DNA of 64,000 nucleotides, taken from NCBI RefSeq assembly GCF_943734655.1, contig NC_071355.1, forward strand, positions 77,141,449-77,205,448, in the 5' to 3' direction. A program made the position numbers and the translations under genes. How positions within the stretch are numbered: the first letter of the stretch is position 1; each line of letters starts with the position of its first letter. Positions 31,740 to 42,536 of this stretch are shown here, piece after piece. This DNA is from Sabethes cyaneus. Its lineage: Eukaryota > Arthropoda > Insecta > Diptera > Culicidae. Below the pieces are notes generated by a model. That model saw only the letters and a program-made list of their open reading frames with translations. It was not told where the DNA came from and did not search any database.

Positions 31740-32790
31740 CGCCGCCGTCTACCCACGCTGGTTATTATGGCGACAATTCTCGTGACGACAAACGATATCT
31801 ACATTTCGCTTTGCTGGCCACGACGGTAGTTGAATTTTCACGAATCCGCGTCCATTCGAAAACAACGCACACAACCGTCATCGTTCATCGAGGATCATTT
31901 GGAGAAAAACCAATACGATCACGCGGTCGTTGCGGCTGACGGAGGAAAATTAGCCACTTTCCAAGTCAACTCTCTTTCGCGAAGAAGAGCCGAAGGTACG
32001 GTGATACGATAAGTAATTCGGATTTCGGGATTGTACGTGATGACGTTAGTACGGAGCTACCAGAGCTTTTCTTTTCATCGAACGATTTTTTTTGCGGTCC
32101 AGCCTTTGTCGTGTGTGAGTGCGAACACCGCAAGAAAATTTTCAAATCTCGAAAAGATGGTGGAAAATCAGCCTTCGGAAATTCCGTTCAAGATCACTTT
32201 TTGTCGCCAGTTTCGTCTGAGGTCACACGCTTCGAACTAGGTTGCGCTTCGTTCACTAGTTTCAAAATATTCAAGGAAATAAATTTAGACAATATCGCTG
32301 TTTCCTTCGTTTTGCTGTTATTTTTTTCTTCTCAGCAGTCGACCTATTTTCATTGCGATGCATTTTTTCTCTTATTTTGTCAAAATATAACTCTACTTTT
32401 AATAGCTTTTCTTCATGTCGCACTCATAAACGTAATCGCAGTAAAATTTTGAACATTCGCTAGCTATCTAATAAACCTTGATTTTTGGGCAGAAAAAAAA
32501 TTAAATTTTCTCTCTTCTTCTTTTTCTTCTACTGTGTCTGTGTGCTTGCAGATTTTCACTCTGCTTCCGATGCGATTTTCACGCCACGCTCACGGAACCA
32601 CTGCCTCGAACGAACTGATCCGAACGCAGATCGTAGTGAGTTTTCCGCAAAGAGTAGAGTCAAACCGAACAGCTAAAAATCGGCGCAAAGTTGCACGAAA
32701 ATTACAACCGTGTGCGTACGATGCGCACGACGGATCTCGATTTAACCACCGTGCGCGTGTTTTGCGAGAACACTAAGGAAAATAAAGTAA
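31740..32790 (+). promoter_or_regulatory. Candidate 5' leader/promoter of a plus-strand gene
   Basis: This stretch is less AT-rich than its surroundings and holds CG-containing words at high density (for example GCGTACGATGCGCACGACGG near 32715). It has a possible donor at 31996 (CCGAAG|GTACGG), a Kozak-like AAGATGGTGGAAAATC at 32156 opening a 28-codon frame, and a possible acceptor before 32552 (TGTGCTTGCAG). Together these look like an insect TSS region with UTR exons, but no domain is encoded and the downstream exons were not found. It may instead be the ancestral divergent promoter shared with the P/E/K-rich gene. Confidence 0.25.
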
Positions 32791-33449
32791 ATATTCACTG
32801 CAGTTTCGTGATTCTTTGTCCGACTGGTTGACTGAGTTGTTGACTACCACCACCGGTAGCCGGGAAAATTTGTTTATCATTCATGAATGTTGCCGTCATT
32901 GCATTTGGATGGTGGATCGTGTTAGTAGTCGATCGTATGAATACGACTAACGACGGTGTTCATCCGCTAATCGATCATTACTAGGGATGTCAATGCTCTT
33001 TCATTGAACCTGTTTTAGCATCTAAGTTTACCACCGAATTCATGTACAAGTCGTTCCAAGAAAGTTCAAGTACCTACCAATCCAGAACGACCATGCGGTA
33101 AACCTTATACAATTTATACATCTTATTCAATGATTTATCTAAAACTGAGTACATATTCACCGTGTACCAGGTGTACAAGTATGAAACCGGATTTTTTTTA
33201 AAGAAAACACATTTATTGATTTAAAATGAAAAACTTTGTTTTATTCAAAGTATTTTTCATCGATAGCTGTGGGTGCCACGCCAAAGCAAACCATCTAGTT
33301 AGAAGCAAACCACTCATCAAGCCATTTTCCCACATTTTCGTAAGGATTGAAGCGCTGCTCAGCAAGCGCGTGTCCATAGTGATTTGGCCGTGCAACCGAT
33401 ATGATTTGTTTATTTGAAAGTAATTCATCTGCATCAATTTCACTATTGT

Positions 33450-34260
33450 TTAATTTCTATCTATCAGGATACGGAGGCAAACTATTAGGATCTCGCCAAG
33501 GCAAATTTTTTAGTGCTAAACGAATAAACTGTTTCTGAACACGTTCAATCCTTAGACACCATGTAACTTGGTAAGGATGCCATACGATACACGCATTTTC
33601 AAAAATTGGACGAACGAGAGCACAGTACAGCGACTTCCAACAATGTAGGTACGAAAAACCCTTCGCTATCCTAGCGGCCAAACCTAACTGTCGCGTTGCA
33701 TTCGATATGATTGTTGCACATTGGAAGTGGAACGACATTTTTGGGCCAATTATAATTTCTAAATCCGTCACTTTTGTAAATCTAGTAAGAATAACGCTGT
33801 CGATGTTATAGTCGAACAAAATTGGATGTACGTTGCGATAGAACGTGATCACTTGACAGTTTTCCACACTGATAATTAATTTGTTTTGTTGCCACCAATC
33901 AGCAAATGATATAAGCGAGTTTTGTAGACGCCAGCAATCTTCCAGTGTGTGTACTACTACGCACAGCTTCAGATTATTTGCATAAACTAGTTTGAGACTT
34001 CTATTCAGAGTCAGATCAGCATCCCTAAAAATAGAATAAACAACAGTGGTCCGAGGTTGCTATCTTGCGGGACGCCAGAATTATTTGTAAAAGGTAGTGA
34101 TATACAACCGTCAACCTTCACCCGTAGGTTACGTTCCGTAAGGCAAGATTCTAGCCAAGCAATCAATTGCGTAGATACTCCAAGATTGTCAAGAAGGCCA
34201 ATTTTGTCAATAGCTGCTTTCAAATCGGTATAAATTACATCGACTTGCGCTTTCTCTTCA
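33450..34260 (-). pseudogene. CR1/Jockey-like non-LTR fragment (RT and tail)
   Basis: On the minus strand, translation from about 34223 gives LTERNLRVKVDG, then SGVPQDSNLGPLLFILF, the conserved GVPQGS-LGPLLF box (motif B) of CR1/Jockey-type reverse transcriptases. After a frame break, 33867-33457 encodes a post-RT segment (SNATRQLGLAARIAK, then CALVRPIFENACIVWHPY) ending at a natural stop (LPPYPDR). The FADD box region is deleted or degraded. Orientation is opposite to the related fossil at 46.5-49.1 kb. Confidence 0.85.
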
Positions 34261-35044
34261 ATACTAAAGGGTATCTCACATCAAATTGCTCTACGGAAGA
34301 AACGCTGTAGGAATTTACCTAATTGACCGATCCTTTTCAAAGTTTCAGACAATAAAATATAACCCATTAGTAAGCTTTTGGCTTATTTATCTCATGCAAC
34401 CTCAATATCATAACCGCATACTCGCACCTTAGGGGCCGTGCAATAATCACGTAAGGGTTTTTTTCTCATTTTTGAATCCCCCTCCCCCCTATATAAGATT
34501 TTGTAAGGTTTTGGCCAATGCCCCCTCCCCCTCCCCCCCGTAAAAAATCTTAGTAAGATTTTTTGAAACCTCAAAATTCAAGTTTTTGCTTAAAAAGTTA
34601 GACATTGAAAAAATATTGAAACAGTCAATAAAGTTCAAACAAGTTCATAAAAATCAAAGTTCAAACAAATTCATAAAAAAAAACAAATAATATCAATTAT
34701 ATGTTGTAAATCCCTTTATGGCCCACTCACAAACAGAACGTATTTCAGCATTGAGGTTGCCAATAAATGTTGGTGTATGCTCAGAAACTCACTAGCGTTC
34801 ACCTGATTCGCATTGATCCACTCTAAATCGTCTGAACACGTGTCCTCGTCAAGTAGCGTACAAAGAACTTCTTAGCCTCTTCTAGATGACACGCGACATG
34901 ATCCTAAGTTGGAATTGGTACAGCGTTGCGTCTAATGTACGGATCTGTAATGACCATCCGCGGTGTCCTTTGACGCAAAATACCGACCCCACTCTGGTCA
35001 CATGCGGCAGGCAAGATCTTTGGGAACAGAAGAACAATACATCC

Positions 35045-35180
35045 CAAGAAACATTTTTGTTGTATAGTAGCTTATCAAGCACTTGTTCCATTGGTACAGC
35101 TATAGCTATATATACATTGTATATACATACAGTATATATACATTAGTTGAATAAGCTACTTTTAAACAAAAATGTTTCTC
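35045..35180. mobile_element. Hairpin MITE, about 135 bp
   Basis: AGAAACATTTTTGTT pairs with AACAAAAATGTTTCT at the other end, with inner arms TAGTAGCTTATCAA / TTGAATAAGCTAC around an AT-rich centre of TATA repeats. It is a relative of the element at 1196-1299. Confidence 0.75.
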
Positions 35181-35363
35181 GTGATATCATAAGGGATTTT
35201 GCGGCTGCCTTGCGGAATTGGAAGAGGCAATTGCAACAAAATTTGACGGAATAATAGCATACACCGATGACATCAGATGGCTCTGGAACAAGTAGGCCAA
35301 CTGCTGTTTCCCTGAGTGGGCAAAGCTAAAATACTCAGCAGGTTGCTACGCATTTCCTTGCAG

Positions 35364-35544
35364 TACACACTTAAAAAAAAGTACCGAGTTCGGTAAATTT
35401 TACCGAACTCTGAGCAACAGAACGTTCGGTAAATTTTTTTTATGATGCCAAACATTATTAATGATCCGTAAGCGTCGATTGGGACCATCGAATTTTACCG
35501 AACGTTCGGCTGCTCAGAGTTCGGTAAAAAAATTTAAGTGTGTA
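35364..35544. mobile_element. TTCGGTAAA hairpin MITE, about 180 bp
   Basis: TACACACTTAAA at the left pairs with TTTAAGTGTGTA at the right. GAGTTCGGTAAAATTT blocks recur four times in alternating orientation, with a CGAACGTTCGG palindrome inside. It is closely related in design to the element at 37104-37287 (TACCGAACGTTC, GATGCCAAACGTTA). Confidence 0.8.
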
Positions 35545-35765
35545 TGAAGGATTTCGACACTTCACAACTTAACTCATCAATTTGACATTTTTTGTAACAA
35601 GTAACATGAGTTGCTATTAAAAACATGAATTTTTTCGAGTGAAAATCTTACGTAAGAAATGATTAACCCCCCCCCCCCTCCCCCAAATAAGATTTTGTAA
35701 GATCTCGCGGAACCCCCCTTCCCCCATTATGCCTTACGTAATTAGTGCACGGCCCCTTACGCTTA

Positions 35766-35874
35766 AGGTAAAACGGTACGGAAGCCAACATGGCCGAATC
35801 GATAGCACCCATTTGCTCACATGGACGCCATTTTTCCGGCCATGTTGGGATTCAAGTACCGTATCACCTTAACT
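35766..35874. mobile_element. Hairpin next to the Tc1/mariner fossil
   Basis: TAAGGTAAAACGGTAC pairs with GTACCGTATCACCTTA, and CCAACATGGCCG pairs with CGGCCATGTTGG inside it. It abuts the 3' end of the transposase fossil and may be a separate small MITE or both ends of a collapsed element. Confidence 0.65.
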
Positions 35875-36985
35875 CCACTCATAAGGCTCTGTACAACAAC
35901 TGGCCTCTGTACGGAAACCCACTTTTTCTTCAAGTCTTCCTCAGGTTTGACCTCCTTGGGATGCTTGCGTAGTGCCTGCTTCATAATAGCCAAGTATTTT
36001 TCGTTGAGCTTTAGTTCCGGTGCGTTGGGAGGGTTCATGTCTTTGGGTACGAATTACGAAAGTAACTCCGTTGGCTTCGTACCACTTCAGGACATCCTAT
36101 GAATAGTGGCACGAAGCTAGATCCAGCCAGAAGATCGTCGGGCTCTCGTGTTGATTCAACAGAGAAAGCAGACGCTTCTGTACACTCCTCTAGGTAGATC
36201 TGCCCGTTTACAGTCCCGGTAGTCCCGAACGACACGCTACGTTTGTCACATGAGCAGATCGCTTGCCAAATCATGTATTTCTCGGCAAACTTTGAGAGTT
36301 TCTGCTTCCTTTTATTTCCTCCGGAACAACAAACTTGTGCTGGATGGTGGAGAACAGTAGCCCCGGAAGCTGCCGGAAGCCCACCTTGACATAATTCTCA
36401 TCATCCAAGATGAGACAATGAGGCTTCGGTAGCATCTGGGTATACAGTTTACGGGCCCGTGACTTTCCCACCGTATTTTGCCGTTCGTCATGATTTGGAG
36501 CCTTCTGCACTTTCTACGTATGCAGTCCCTCCCGTTCCTTGGCTCTCTAAACGAAAGACTTGGATAGATTCAACTTTTTGGCCACATCCCTGACCGAAGC
36601 ATTGGGATTCTGCTTCCACGACACGCTTGTGATCCCGATCACTAATAGAACATTCATTCTGACCGCATTCTCCTTCCGTTCGATGTTTAGAGTTTTGTAG
36701 TAACGTTTAACCACACAACTTACAGTTGAATGCACGATTCCGAGTTGTTTTCCGATGTCCCAATAAGATTTTGGGATTTTTGTTGAGGATTTTCCAGATG
36801 CTTGCGCAAAATAAATTCGCGACATTCCTTTTCGGGTTCCAATTTTCGAAAAACTGACAGCGATAAAAATACAGTGCAAACAATACACTCTAAACTAGTT
36901 CTACCCAAATTTTCAAGAGAAAATACGAAATGTGTAATTTTCAATAGCGTTTCTTCCGTGGTGCAATATGATGTGGGACACCCTT
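35870..36985 (-). pseudogene. Tc1/mariner-superfamily transposase fossil
   Basis: The 5' terminus AGGGTGTCCCACATCA lies on the minus strand near 36985. Transposase pieces follow in several frames: an HTH segment with the SYWDIGKQLGIVHSTVS type of motif (36888-36547), the first catalytic Asp in CLILDDENYVKV (36510-36271), WQAICSCDKRS, the second Asp in FWLDLASCHYS (about 36120), and the third acidic residue region NPPNAPELKLNEKYLAIMK (36038-35817). The NPPNAPEL pattern recalls the mosquito gambol/DD34E type, but frameshifts prevent exact spacing. The 3' inverted repeat was not found, so the copy is truncated. Confidence 0.8.
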
Positions 36986-37103
36986 TATGTGATTACCTTC
37001 GATGTAAAGTTCAGCAAGTTGAGTTAGCATGTTGATGCTGTCCCTATAGTTATTCAAGATATTTGACCAGTCACAATACGCTGCAGAAATGCCTTTCTTT
37101 TGT

Positions 37104-37287
37104 ACCTAGACACTAAAATTTTTTTCCGAACACCGCAATTTTTTGACGAAATTAGAACTGCCGAAATTTCGGTGATGCCAAACGTTACTAAAGGTCCGAA
37201 AACGTTAATCATCGAAATGTTTACCGAACGTTCAGTAGTTCTAATTTCGTCAAAAAATTGCGGTGTTCGGTAAAAAATTTTAGGTGC
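37104..37287. mobile_element. TTCGGTAAA hairpin MITE, second member
   Basis: ACCTAGACACTAAAATTTTT at the left pairs imperfectly with AAAAATTTTAGGTGCC at the right. The GAACACCGCAATTTTTTGAC arm has a perfect inverse. The centre carries GATGCCAAACGTTA as in the copy at 35364-35544. Confidence 0.8.
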
Positions 37288-37554
37288 CTCGTTCAACTCA
37301 TGTGGAACCCATTTTCCGATCTTCTGTCCTCAAACCTGTTCGGAGGTTTCCCACACATTTCGCCTTTTGAGTCAAAATCACCTTTTTCCTTTTTGTTACC
37401 AATCAAAGGAGTGCAATTTTCCAAGAGTATGTACACAAATTTTACTTTCCAGGCACATAAGTCGGTATGACGAAAGGTCCTGAAACCTATATTGCAGGGT
37501 AAAATTTGTTTGAGTTAAAATTCATTGCCAGAGTTTAAAACAAAACAGTGTCAG

Positions 37555-37625
37555 TCCCAGTGTTGGTTAGCATTCACGCCTCTCACGCCAGAGACCCGGG
37601 TTCACACCCAACAAAAGTCACGAAT
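37555..37625 (+). mobile_element. tRNA-like SINE head
   Basis: An A-box-like TTGGTTAGCATTCACG and a B-box-like GGGTTCACACCC are spaced as in a tRNA gene, followed by CAACAAAAGTCACGAATG. Acceptor-stem pairing is not evident, so it is read as the head of a short SINE rather than a functional tRNA. Confidence 0.45.
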
Positions 37626-37715
37626 GACGAAAGCAGTGTTTTCATTGATAGTTAGAGTCATTTGTTGGCCAATTCCGGTTTCATATTTATGTACCTGGTT
37701 GTTCGATTTGATTAT

Positions 37716-37972
37716 GGGCCCTATTCTGTAAGTCACATCGAGCAACACGGCTCGACTCAGTCACTGTCGAGTGTCGAGTGCAACAAGAACGGGCAACATA
37801 GCGGTTCATTGCACGACCAAAACAAAGCTAGCTCAGGCGTCACTTGCTAAGCTTTTTAGCGGTGGACTCAGTCGAGTTACTCGACAAAACCGGGTCGCGT
37901 GTGACTTACATAATACCAAAAGTCGACTAGTCGAGCAAAGTGACACTCGACGTGACTTACAGAATAGGGCCC
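37716..37972. mobile_element. GGGCCC-ended MITE, 257 bp
   Basis: GGGCCCTATTCTGTAAGTCA at the left is repeated inverted at the right end. CGAGT/ACTCG words recur throughout. TTTGATT occurs beside both ends (37707-37713 and 37973-37979), a possible but imperfect 7-9 bp duplication. The superfamily is undetermined. Confidence 0.8.
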
Positions 37973-38489
37973 TTTGATTCGTTCTTTCTAGAATCATTTT
38001 TATGCTCTGCTAATCTCGCCTATAGCTATCTTCCAATCTGTATACTTTCTGTTTCACAAGGTATCTAGTATACTACAGTCTTCTGTCTCCCTGGTGGAAT
38101 TACATCTGTAAGTTTGCTGAACCATCTATTACAAACTTTGTCTTTGGGATTAAACGATAATTCCGTGTTGTGTTTGCGCAGAATTTTCTTCAATGCAAAA
38201 TGGTCTTAGCGCAAGACCGAAAGCCTGCTGATTGTGGGTTGCGTCGCAAGCTCATGTATTGGGTCTTAGAATATGGAAACCGATCCAGACTTTCATCGAA
38301 AAACCATGTTTTCAGACGAGGTGCTTATTGGTGTTGTATTGTGGTATTGGTGTGATTCATCGATTGTAATGAAAATCTACTTACTTACTTATTATTCCAT
38401 GTTCAATGAAATCAGAGATCTTCGCTGCCGACGGTTATCTTTCATGGCTTTCACCTGTCAACAGTCTGGCTGTCGTTGGCTAAGCTGCG

Positions 38490-39425
38490 TCACCTGTGTT
38501 TTCCTTGCGGATTCCAGTCGAAAGCTTCTTTGTAGATCTCGTTCGCTCCTTTTCTCATGTTGATTGGCCGTTGATGACATCGACGATGGAGTTTTTCGTT
38601 GGATAACCCGTTGTCAGGCCACCAGGCACGTATGATATATCGCAGATAGCGAGTGATCTGGTTTGAGCGCCGGATGTTTCTGCAAATGCACCCCTGGCCT
38701 TCCTGATCCGTGTGGCTCAGTCTTGGTGCCGCCATCGGTTAAGGATTACCTTACAGAGTACTTTAAGAGTAATACAGAGTAGCGCGATGCAATGCCAGTT
38801 ACCGTATTCAGTTCGATCTCCTTTTTAGGGAATTTGACTAATATGCCAGGCATCTAGTCATTCGGAAAGGTTGCTTTTTCCTATAATATTGCTGAATAGT
38901 TGATGATCATCTGGGTGATGGGTGAGTGATGATGGGTGGCTCGGAATTCAGGTTGTTCGACAAAACCCTTTTTCACCGTGAGATTCTCCAATTGACGACA
39001 TCGTAACGACACCCTACTTTTTCCTTCCCTTGCTGGACACGTGCTCAGCGATAACAAGACGATGGTCGGAAGCAATATCGGCGCTATGCTTGTTGCGTAC
39101 TTCAAGAAGGCTACTTCCCAAGTGGCACACTTATGATACTTTTTAATTATATCAACTCATTAATAACTTAAATTAGTCATATAACAGTCAGCTCAACTAT
39201 GCTATAACAAGTGTGCTGAAGTCGTCTGAGGCAGATGTGATTGGTTTTCTGTTCGGCCGTCGCGGGAAACCTACGTGGTCTTATGCGCTGGTCTATGGGG
39301 AAAGTGCGGTCCATCAACGAACGATCATATTGCTATTATCACATCTCTCTTATGTCTTGACGCCCCATGATGCGTTGCTTGAGCCAATCTTGAAATCGCG
39401 TTGAAGTCGCCCAAGTGGATTTAAA
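38490..39425 (-). pseudogene. Non-LTR retrotransposon fossil: endonuclease and tail, RT deleted
   Basis: Read leftwards from 39425, GDFNA (APE endonuclease) and SRDGRTENQ appear, then a 100-bp MITE insertion, then SADIASDHRLVIAEH (endonuclease C-terminal SDH motif) near 39080. The RT region is missing. At 38735-38490 the C-terminal zinc-finger-like tail is visible (EKLHRRCHQRPI, then KEAFDWNPQG). Motif order is that of an RTE/L1-like ORF2 with a large internal deletion. Confidence 0.8.
39120..39220. mobile_element. Small hairpin MITE inside the endonuclease fossil
   Basis: AGTGGCACACTTATGATAC and its approximate inverse GCTATAACAAGTGTGCT bound about 100 bp of AT-rich sequence that interrupts the endonuclease reading between DGRTENQ and SADIASDH. 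Confidence 0.6.
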
Positions 39426-40024
39426 TGAACCTCTTCGGGATATTCTCAACCACGCTGTTCCGCTGATTGTATAAACTTTCTCTCCACTGAATAAGACAGC
39501 AAGGTTTCTAACCCGTGTTCACGATTATTCTTTTGTTTATTGATTGCCACTTAATCAGGGTTGCATGTGCTCTAGGGTTTAGTAGGAATCTAGCTCGTCT
39601 CTCTCGACTGCCCAAGTAACCATAAGGATTAATGCTAATGCTAACCGTATATTGGAAATAATTCTGCATCCCTAGTGCCAAACTTTTGTATATTAGCAAT
39701 CTAAATGCTTATAAAACTTATATTAACATTGTTGATGCATAAAAGCATTAACGTAAATCAGCATTAAAGAATGCAATATATGCGCATATAACGTAACAAT
39801 ATGATGCAGTTTGTCAATTGCATTAAAACGAGCCGTAAGTGTTGATAAACGGCTTGTACTTGACTTCTTATTTGGCTATTCTGCGGGCACTATTTGTGTC
39901 CTCTTCCATCTGACGGTTGCCGTCTTTTTCTACCCTATTGGTAATGCAGGACAAGTAGCTATGATATGAGAGGAAATATCACCAAGATTTAAATACGACT
40001 AATTTCAACTCACTCAATCACGTC

Positions 40025-40265
40025 CGCAATGGTTTAGGTGGCAAAGCTGCAAGAAAACGAATCAGGTTGCATGACTAACTTCCGGTTCGAGCCCCTGTCT
40101 AGGTGGTAACATTATTCAGCATTTCAAAAAATGGTTCTGTTTATCTTTGCACTACTCCCGTAATTTTCCTGTACGTTAATAACCTGCTGCAAAGTATGTC
40201 GATAAATAAGGGTCAAGTTCTGAAGGACGTTTATACCCATGACTTTGCTTTGCTTTTTAGGCTGC
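40025..40265 (+). mobile_element. tRNA-derived SINE, plus strand
   Basis: A tRNA-like head with a B-box GGTTCGAGCCCC (about 40083) is followed by CCCGTAATTTTCCTGTAC and a tail reading GGACGTTTATACCCATGACT TTGC, which matches the 3' part of the 6.3-kb SINE (read on its own strand). Confidence 0.55.
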
Positions 40266-40284
40266 TAGCCTAAGGTTTTTTTCT

Positions 40285-40460
40285 CGCTGATTGGGCTGAC
40301 TTCACAGGCGGTTATTACAGTACAGGATAATTACGGGGCTAGTGCAACAATCCTACTGACTCTATCTACTAGCACCACCTAGCCGAGATTTGAACATACG
40401 ACGATTAGTTTGTTCAGACCTGCATCGTACCTTGAAACCATCTAAGCGGTTGTTAAGGTG
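40285..40460 (-). mobile_element. tRNA-derived SINE, minus strand
   Basis: The plus-strand text ACAGTACAGGATAATTACGG, then GCCGAGATTTGAACATACGA and CCTGCATCGTACCTTGAAAC matches the minus-oriented copies at 6.3 and 6.6 kb. It is arranged tail-to-tail with the plus-strand copy ending at 40265. Confidence 0.65.
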
Positions 40461-41528
40461 GCGCAGGCTTTGTATTGCTCATCTTAACCATACAGAGACA
40501 GGACAATCTGCTTCGTACAACAACCAAGTGCTTTCGTTTTCTGTTCAACCGTTTGCTCTCCCTCCGGATCAGGCCTAAATACTTTTTTCTCTCATAACCA
40601 CTCATCTTGCGCAGAAGGAGCACAACTCAAGCAGTGCTAATCTTTTCTTCGCACACTGAAGTCAAGAGACTATTTGCTCCGTTTCCCAAAGAGAATATCG
40701 GACAGGCAACTATATGGACTGAAACGATTTGCTCCGTGACCTTGAGAGCACGCATCCGGTAGTGCTCCTACAGCAAAAGATAGGTGAAACAAAATTGATA
40801 ATTATCCACGGGCTGAGCAAAGCAGCAATACACTGCGAAAGCAACAAAAAAACTCGTCGCTTGTCGGAGATGGTAACATCCGACTGAGAGAGAGCAAATC
40901 GATTCATCTTCTGCACTTGGCCAGTAGTACGCCGAGAATTGAGATTATTTTCAGAGCACGGCTTAAGCTTGAGATTGCGTACCCTAGCCGGCATATCGTG
41001 GAGGTAGGGATAGGAGTTAGTGAACAGAAGTGGTAGATTTGCACATGTTCGCTCTTTGCCAGCCATCGATTATCATTACATCTCGAAAAACTATCTTCCA
41101 AAAATTGGTTGCGATGATTTTTTTTCAACAAGATGCAACATACTCTGTTGCGACCCATTACATTGTACTTATTGCTTGAAAAATTCACTGAATTGCTAAC
41201 TTCTTATATAATAAAAAAATCCAAAATCGTCGGTGAGACTATTTTTGTGGAAAGATTTCAAATCTAAAGCCAGTGATCTCTAAGGGAACCGTTGAATTGA
41301 ACTCTTCGATTATAAATGAATGTCTCCTAAACCTCAGTTATATGTGCAAGTATGTACTATATTTACCTCATTTATTTTATTTGCAGTCTCTGAATAAAGT
41401 TTTACAAACACAATCACATGATAACTTGTTCGGATTGATCAAACGAGCCTCACTTTACGTTTTACGCTCAGTGCTTTTTTGTTTTAAATTAGTTTCACTT
41501 AAAAATTCATTCCACCATTCCGTTTAGT
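40461..41528. other. Region downstream of PGRP-LB, nothing recognised
   Basis: There is no supported gene, inverted repeat or tandem repeat. Short ORFs on both strands (for example 41066-40710) lack motifs. It should contain the PGRP-LB 3' UTR immediately left of 41529. Confidence 0.4.
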
Positions 41529-41743
41529 CTACGTTGGAATACTGTTGGGGTCAACCACGTCCATCATCGGCGAATAATGAGGCCATGTTTGTATTTCAGT
41601 GTATAATCTGTCACCTGGACATTCCGTCGGACGTGTTTGCCGGTGGCCAATCAAAGTGTAGTTCGATTCTAAAATATTATTATGAACTCCGTATTCGATC
41701 AGACTGTGTAGGGCATTCAACATTTGCTTAGGAGGCAGGTCAA
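41529..41743 (-). CDS. PGRP-LB: PGRP-LB-like amidase, exon 3
   Basis: The last coding exon runs from a TTTCTCAG acceptor (41746-41744) to the TAG at 41531-41529. It encodes the C-terminal third of the PGRP/amidase-2 domain: DLPPKQMLNALHSLIEYGV, then IGHRQTRPTECPGDRLY, which supplies the second zinc histidine and the zinc cysteine (TECPG). It ends in a short tail (DVVDPNSIPT). Exon phases match: exon 2 leaves one base and this exon adds two (codon T|TT, Phe). Confidence 0.92.
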
Positions 41744-41810
41744 CTGAGAAAGATTCAAGTTTAAAACAAAAGCTCAATTGATCAAAACAAATTTCAACAA
41801 TTTGACTTAC

Positions 41811-42128
41811 AACGCCAATCGCCAATCAAGCAGATACCGACACTGCGAGCGTTGTATCGCGGTGCATGGGCTCCGATAACATTGAACCCTCGTCCTTGGT
41901 ATATTCGGCCATCACCACCGATGGCGAAGCTGTAACCGATATCATTCCAGCCTCGAACCTGTTGATGCATATGTTGCATTATTTGCATGGCCTTCTGGCA
42001 CTCAAGTTCGTCATAGCAGGCCGCCGGCTCGTAGGAATGGTGAATGATAACGAACGGAATGGGACCGGAGAACTTTTCTACCGACTTCGGAGGTTTTGCG
42101 TCCCACGCCTCACGGGTCACATAAGGAA
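41811..42128 (-). CDS. PGRP-LB: PGRP-LB-like amidase, exon 2
   Basis: This exon is bounded by a CTTCTTTCAG acceptor and a GTAAGT donor (41810-41805). It encodes most of the PGRP domain: VTREAWDAKPPKSVEKF, then FVIIHHSYEPAAC (first zinc histidine), GWNDIGYSFAIGGDGRIYQG (the conserved Tyr of the active site) and the GAHAPRYNARSVGICLIGDW core. With exon 3 all four residues needed for N-acetylmuramoyl-L-alanine amidase activity (H, Y, H, C) are present, so the protein should cleave peptidoglycan rather than only bind it. In insects PGRP-LB dampens the Imd immune pathway by degrading DAP-type peptidoglycan. The LPPKQML and WPH features favour LB over the SC/SB group. Confidence 0.94.
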
Positions 42129-42348
42129 CTGAAAGAAGCAAAAAACAATGTTTGCTATTTTAATATGTTGACTTAAGAAACATGGGTGATTTTCTCCGAA
42201 GTAGCTCACGTTGTCACAATTGAGTCTCAGGAACTAAACTGTGCCAAATTTTTAATGTGAATATATATTTTCCGATTTTTGTCATAATCGCTTATTTTAA
42301 AAATTCCTAACTTGAACCAAGTAGCGCAGATTATTTTTATGACGCAGG

Positions 42349-42536
42349 ACCACTGGCGTGCCGAGAATTGGGGCATCAAATCTACAAAACATGTTTAGGC
42401 TTAGAAAACCTCAAATATACACGTTTCTTCTGAAAAAAGCATTCTGAACATAATACTACCAAAAATATCTATTTTCCCTTAGGTCTTAGTGAGAAATGAT
42501 TTGAAACAGTAGTGCCCCATCTTTAAGCACGTCAGT
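42349..42536. mobile_element. Small MITE in the PGRP-LB first intron
   Basis: CACTGGCGTGCC-GAGAATTGGGGCA at the left is the imperfect inverse of TGCCCCATCTTTAAGCACG-TCAGTG at the right. About 185 bp, AT-rich inside. A further GAAATTGGGGCACC at 42714 suggests a second broken end. hAT-like termini are possible. Confidence 0.45.

Larger units (their letters stand above)
34432..35756. mobile_element. Harbinger-like non-autonomous element, 1.3 kb
   Basis: GGGGCCGTGCAATAATCACG at the left is the imperfect inverse of CGTAATTAGTGCACGGCCCC at the right. TTA flanks both ends (34429-34431, 35757-35759). G-rich termini with a 3-bp TWA duplication are characteristic of PIF/Harbinger. C-rich tracts (CCCCCTCCCCCC) follow each terminus as a subterminal inverted repeat. 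Two other MITEs are nested inside (35045-35180, 35364-35544). No transposase or Myb-like ORF remains. Confidence 0.7.

Noticed and set aside
32111..32452. A 113-codon plus-strand ORF
   Set aside because: Its second half is a hydrophobic T-rich stretch typical of AT-rich intron sequence, and a better start (32156) lies in another frame.
37555..37625. Functional tRNA gene at 37.56 kb
   Set aside because: Acceptor ends do not pair; the flank resembles a SINE body.
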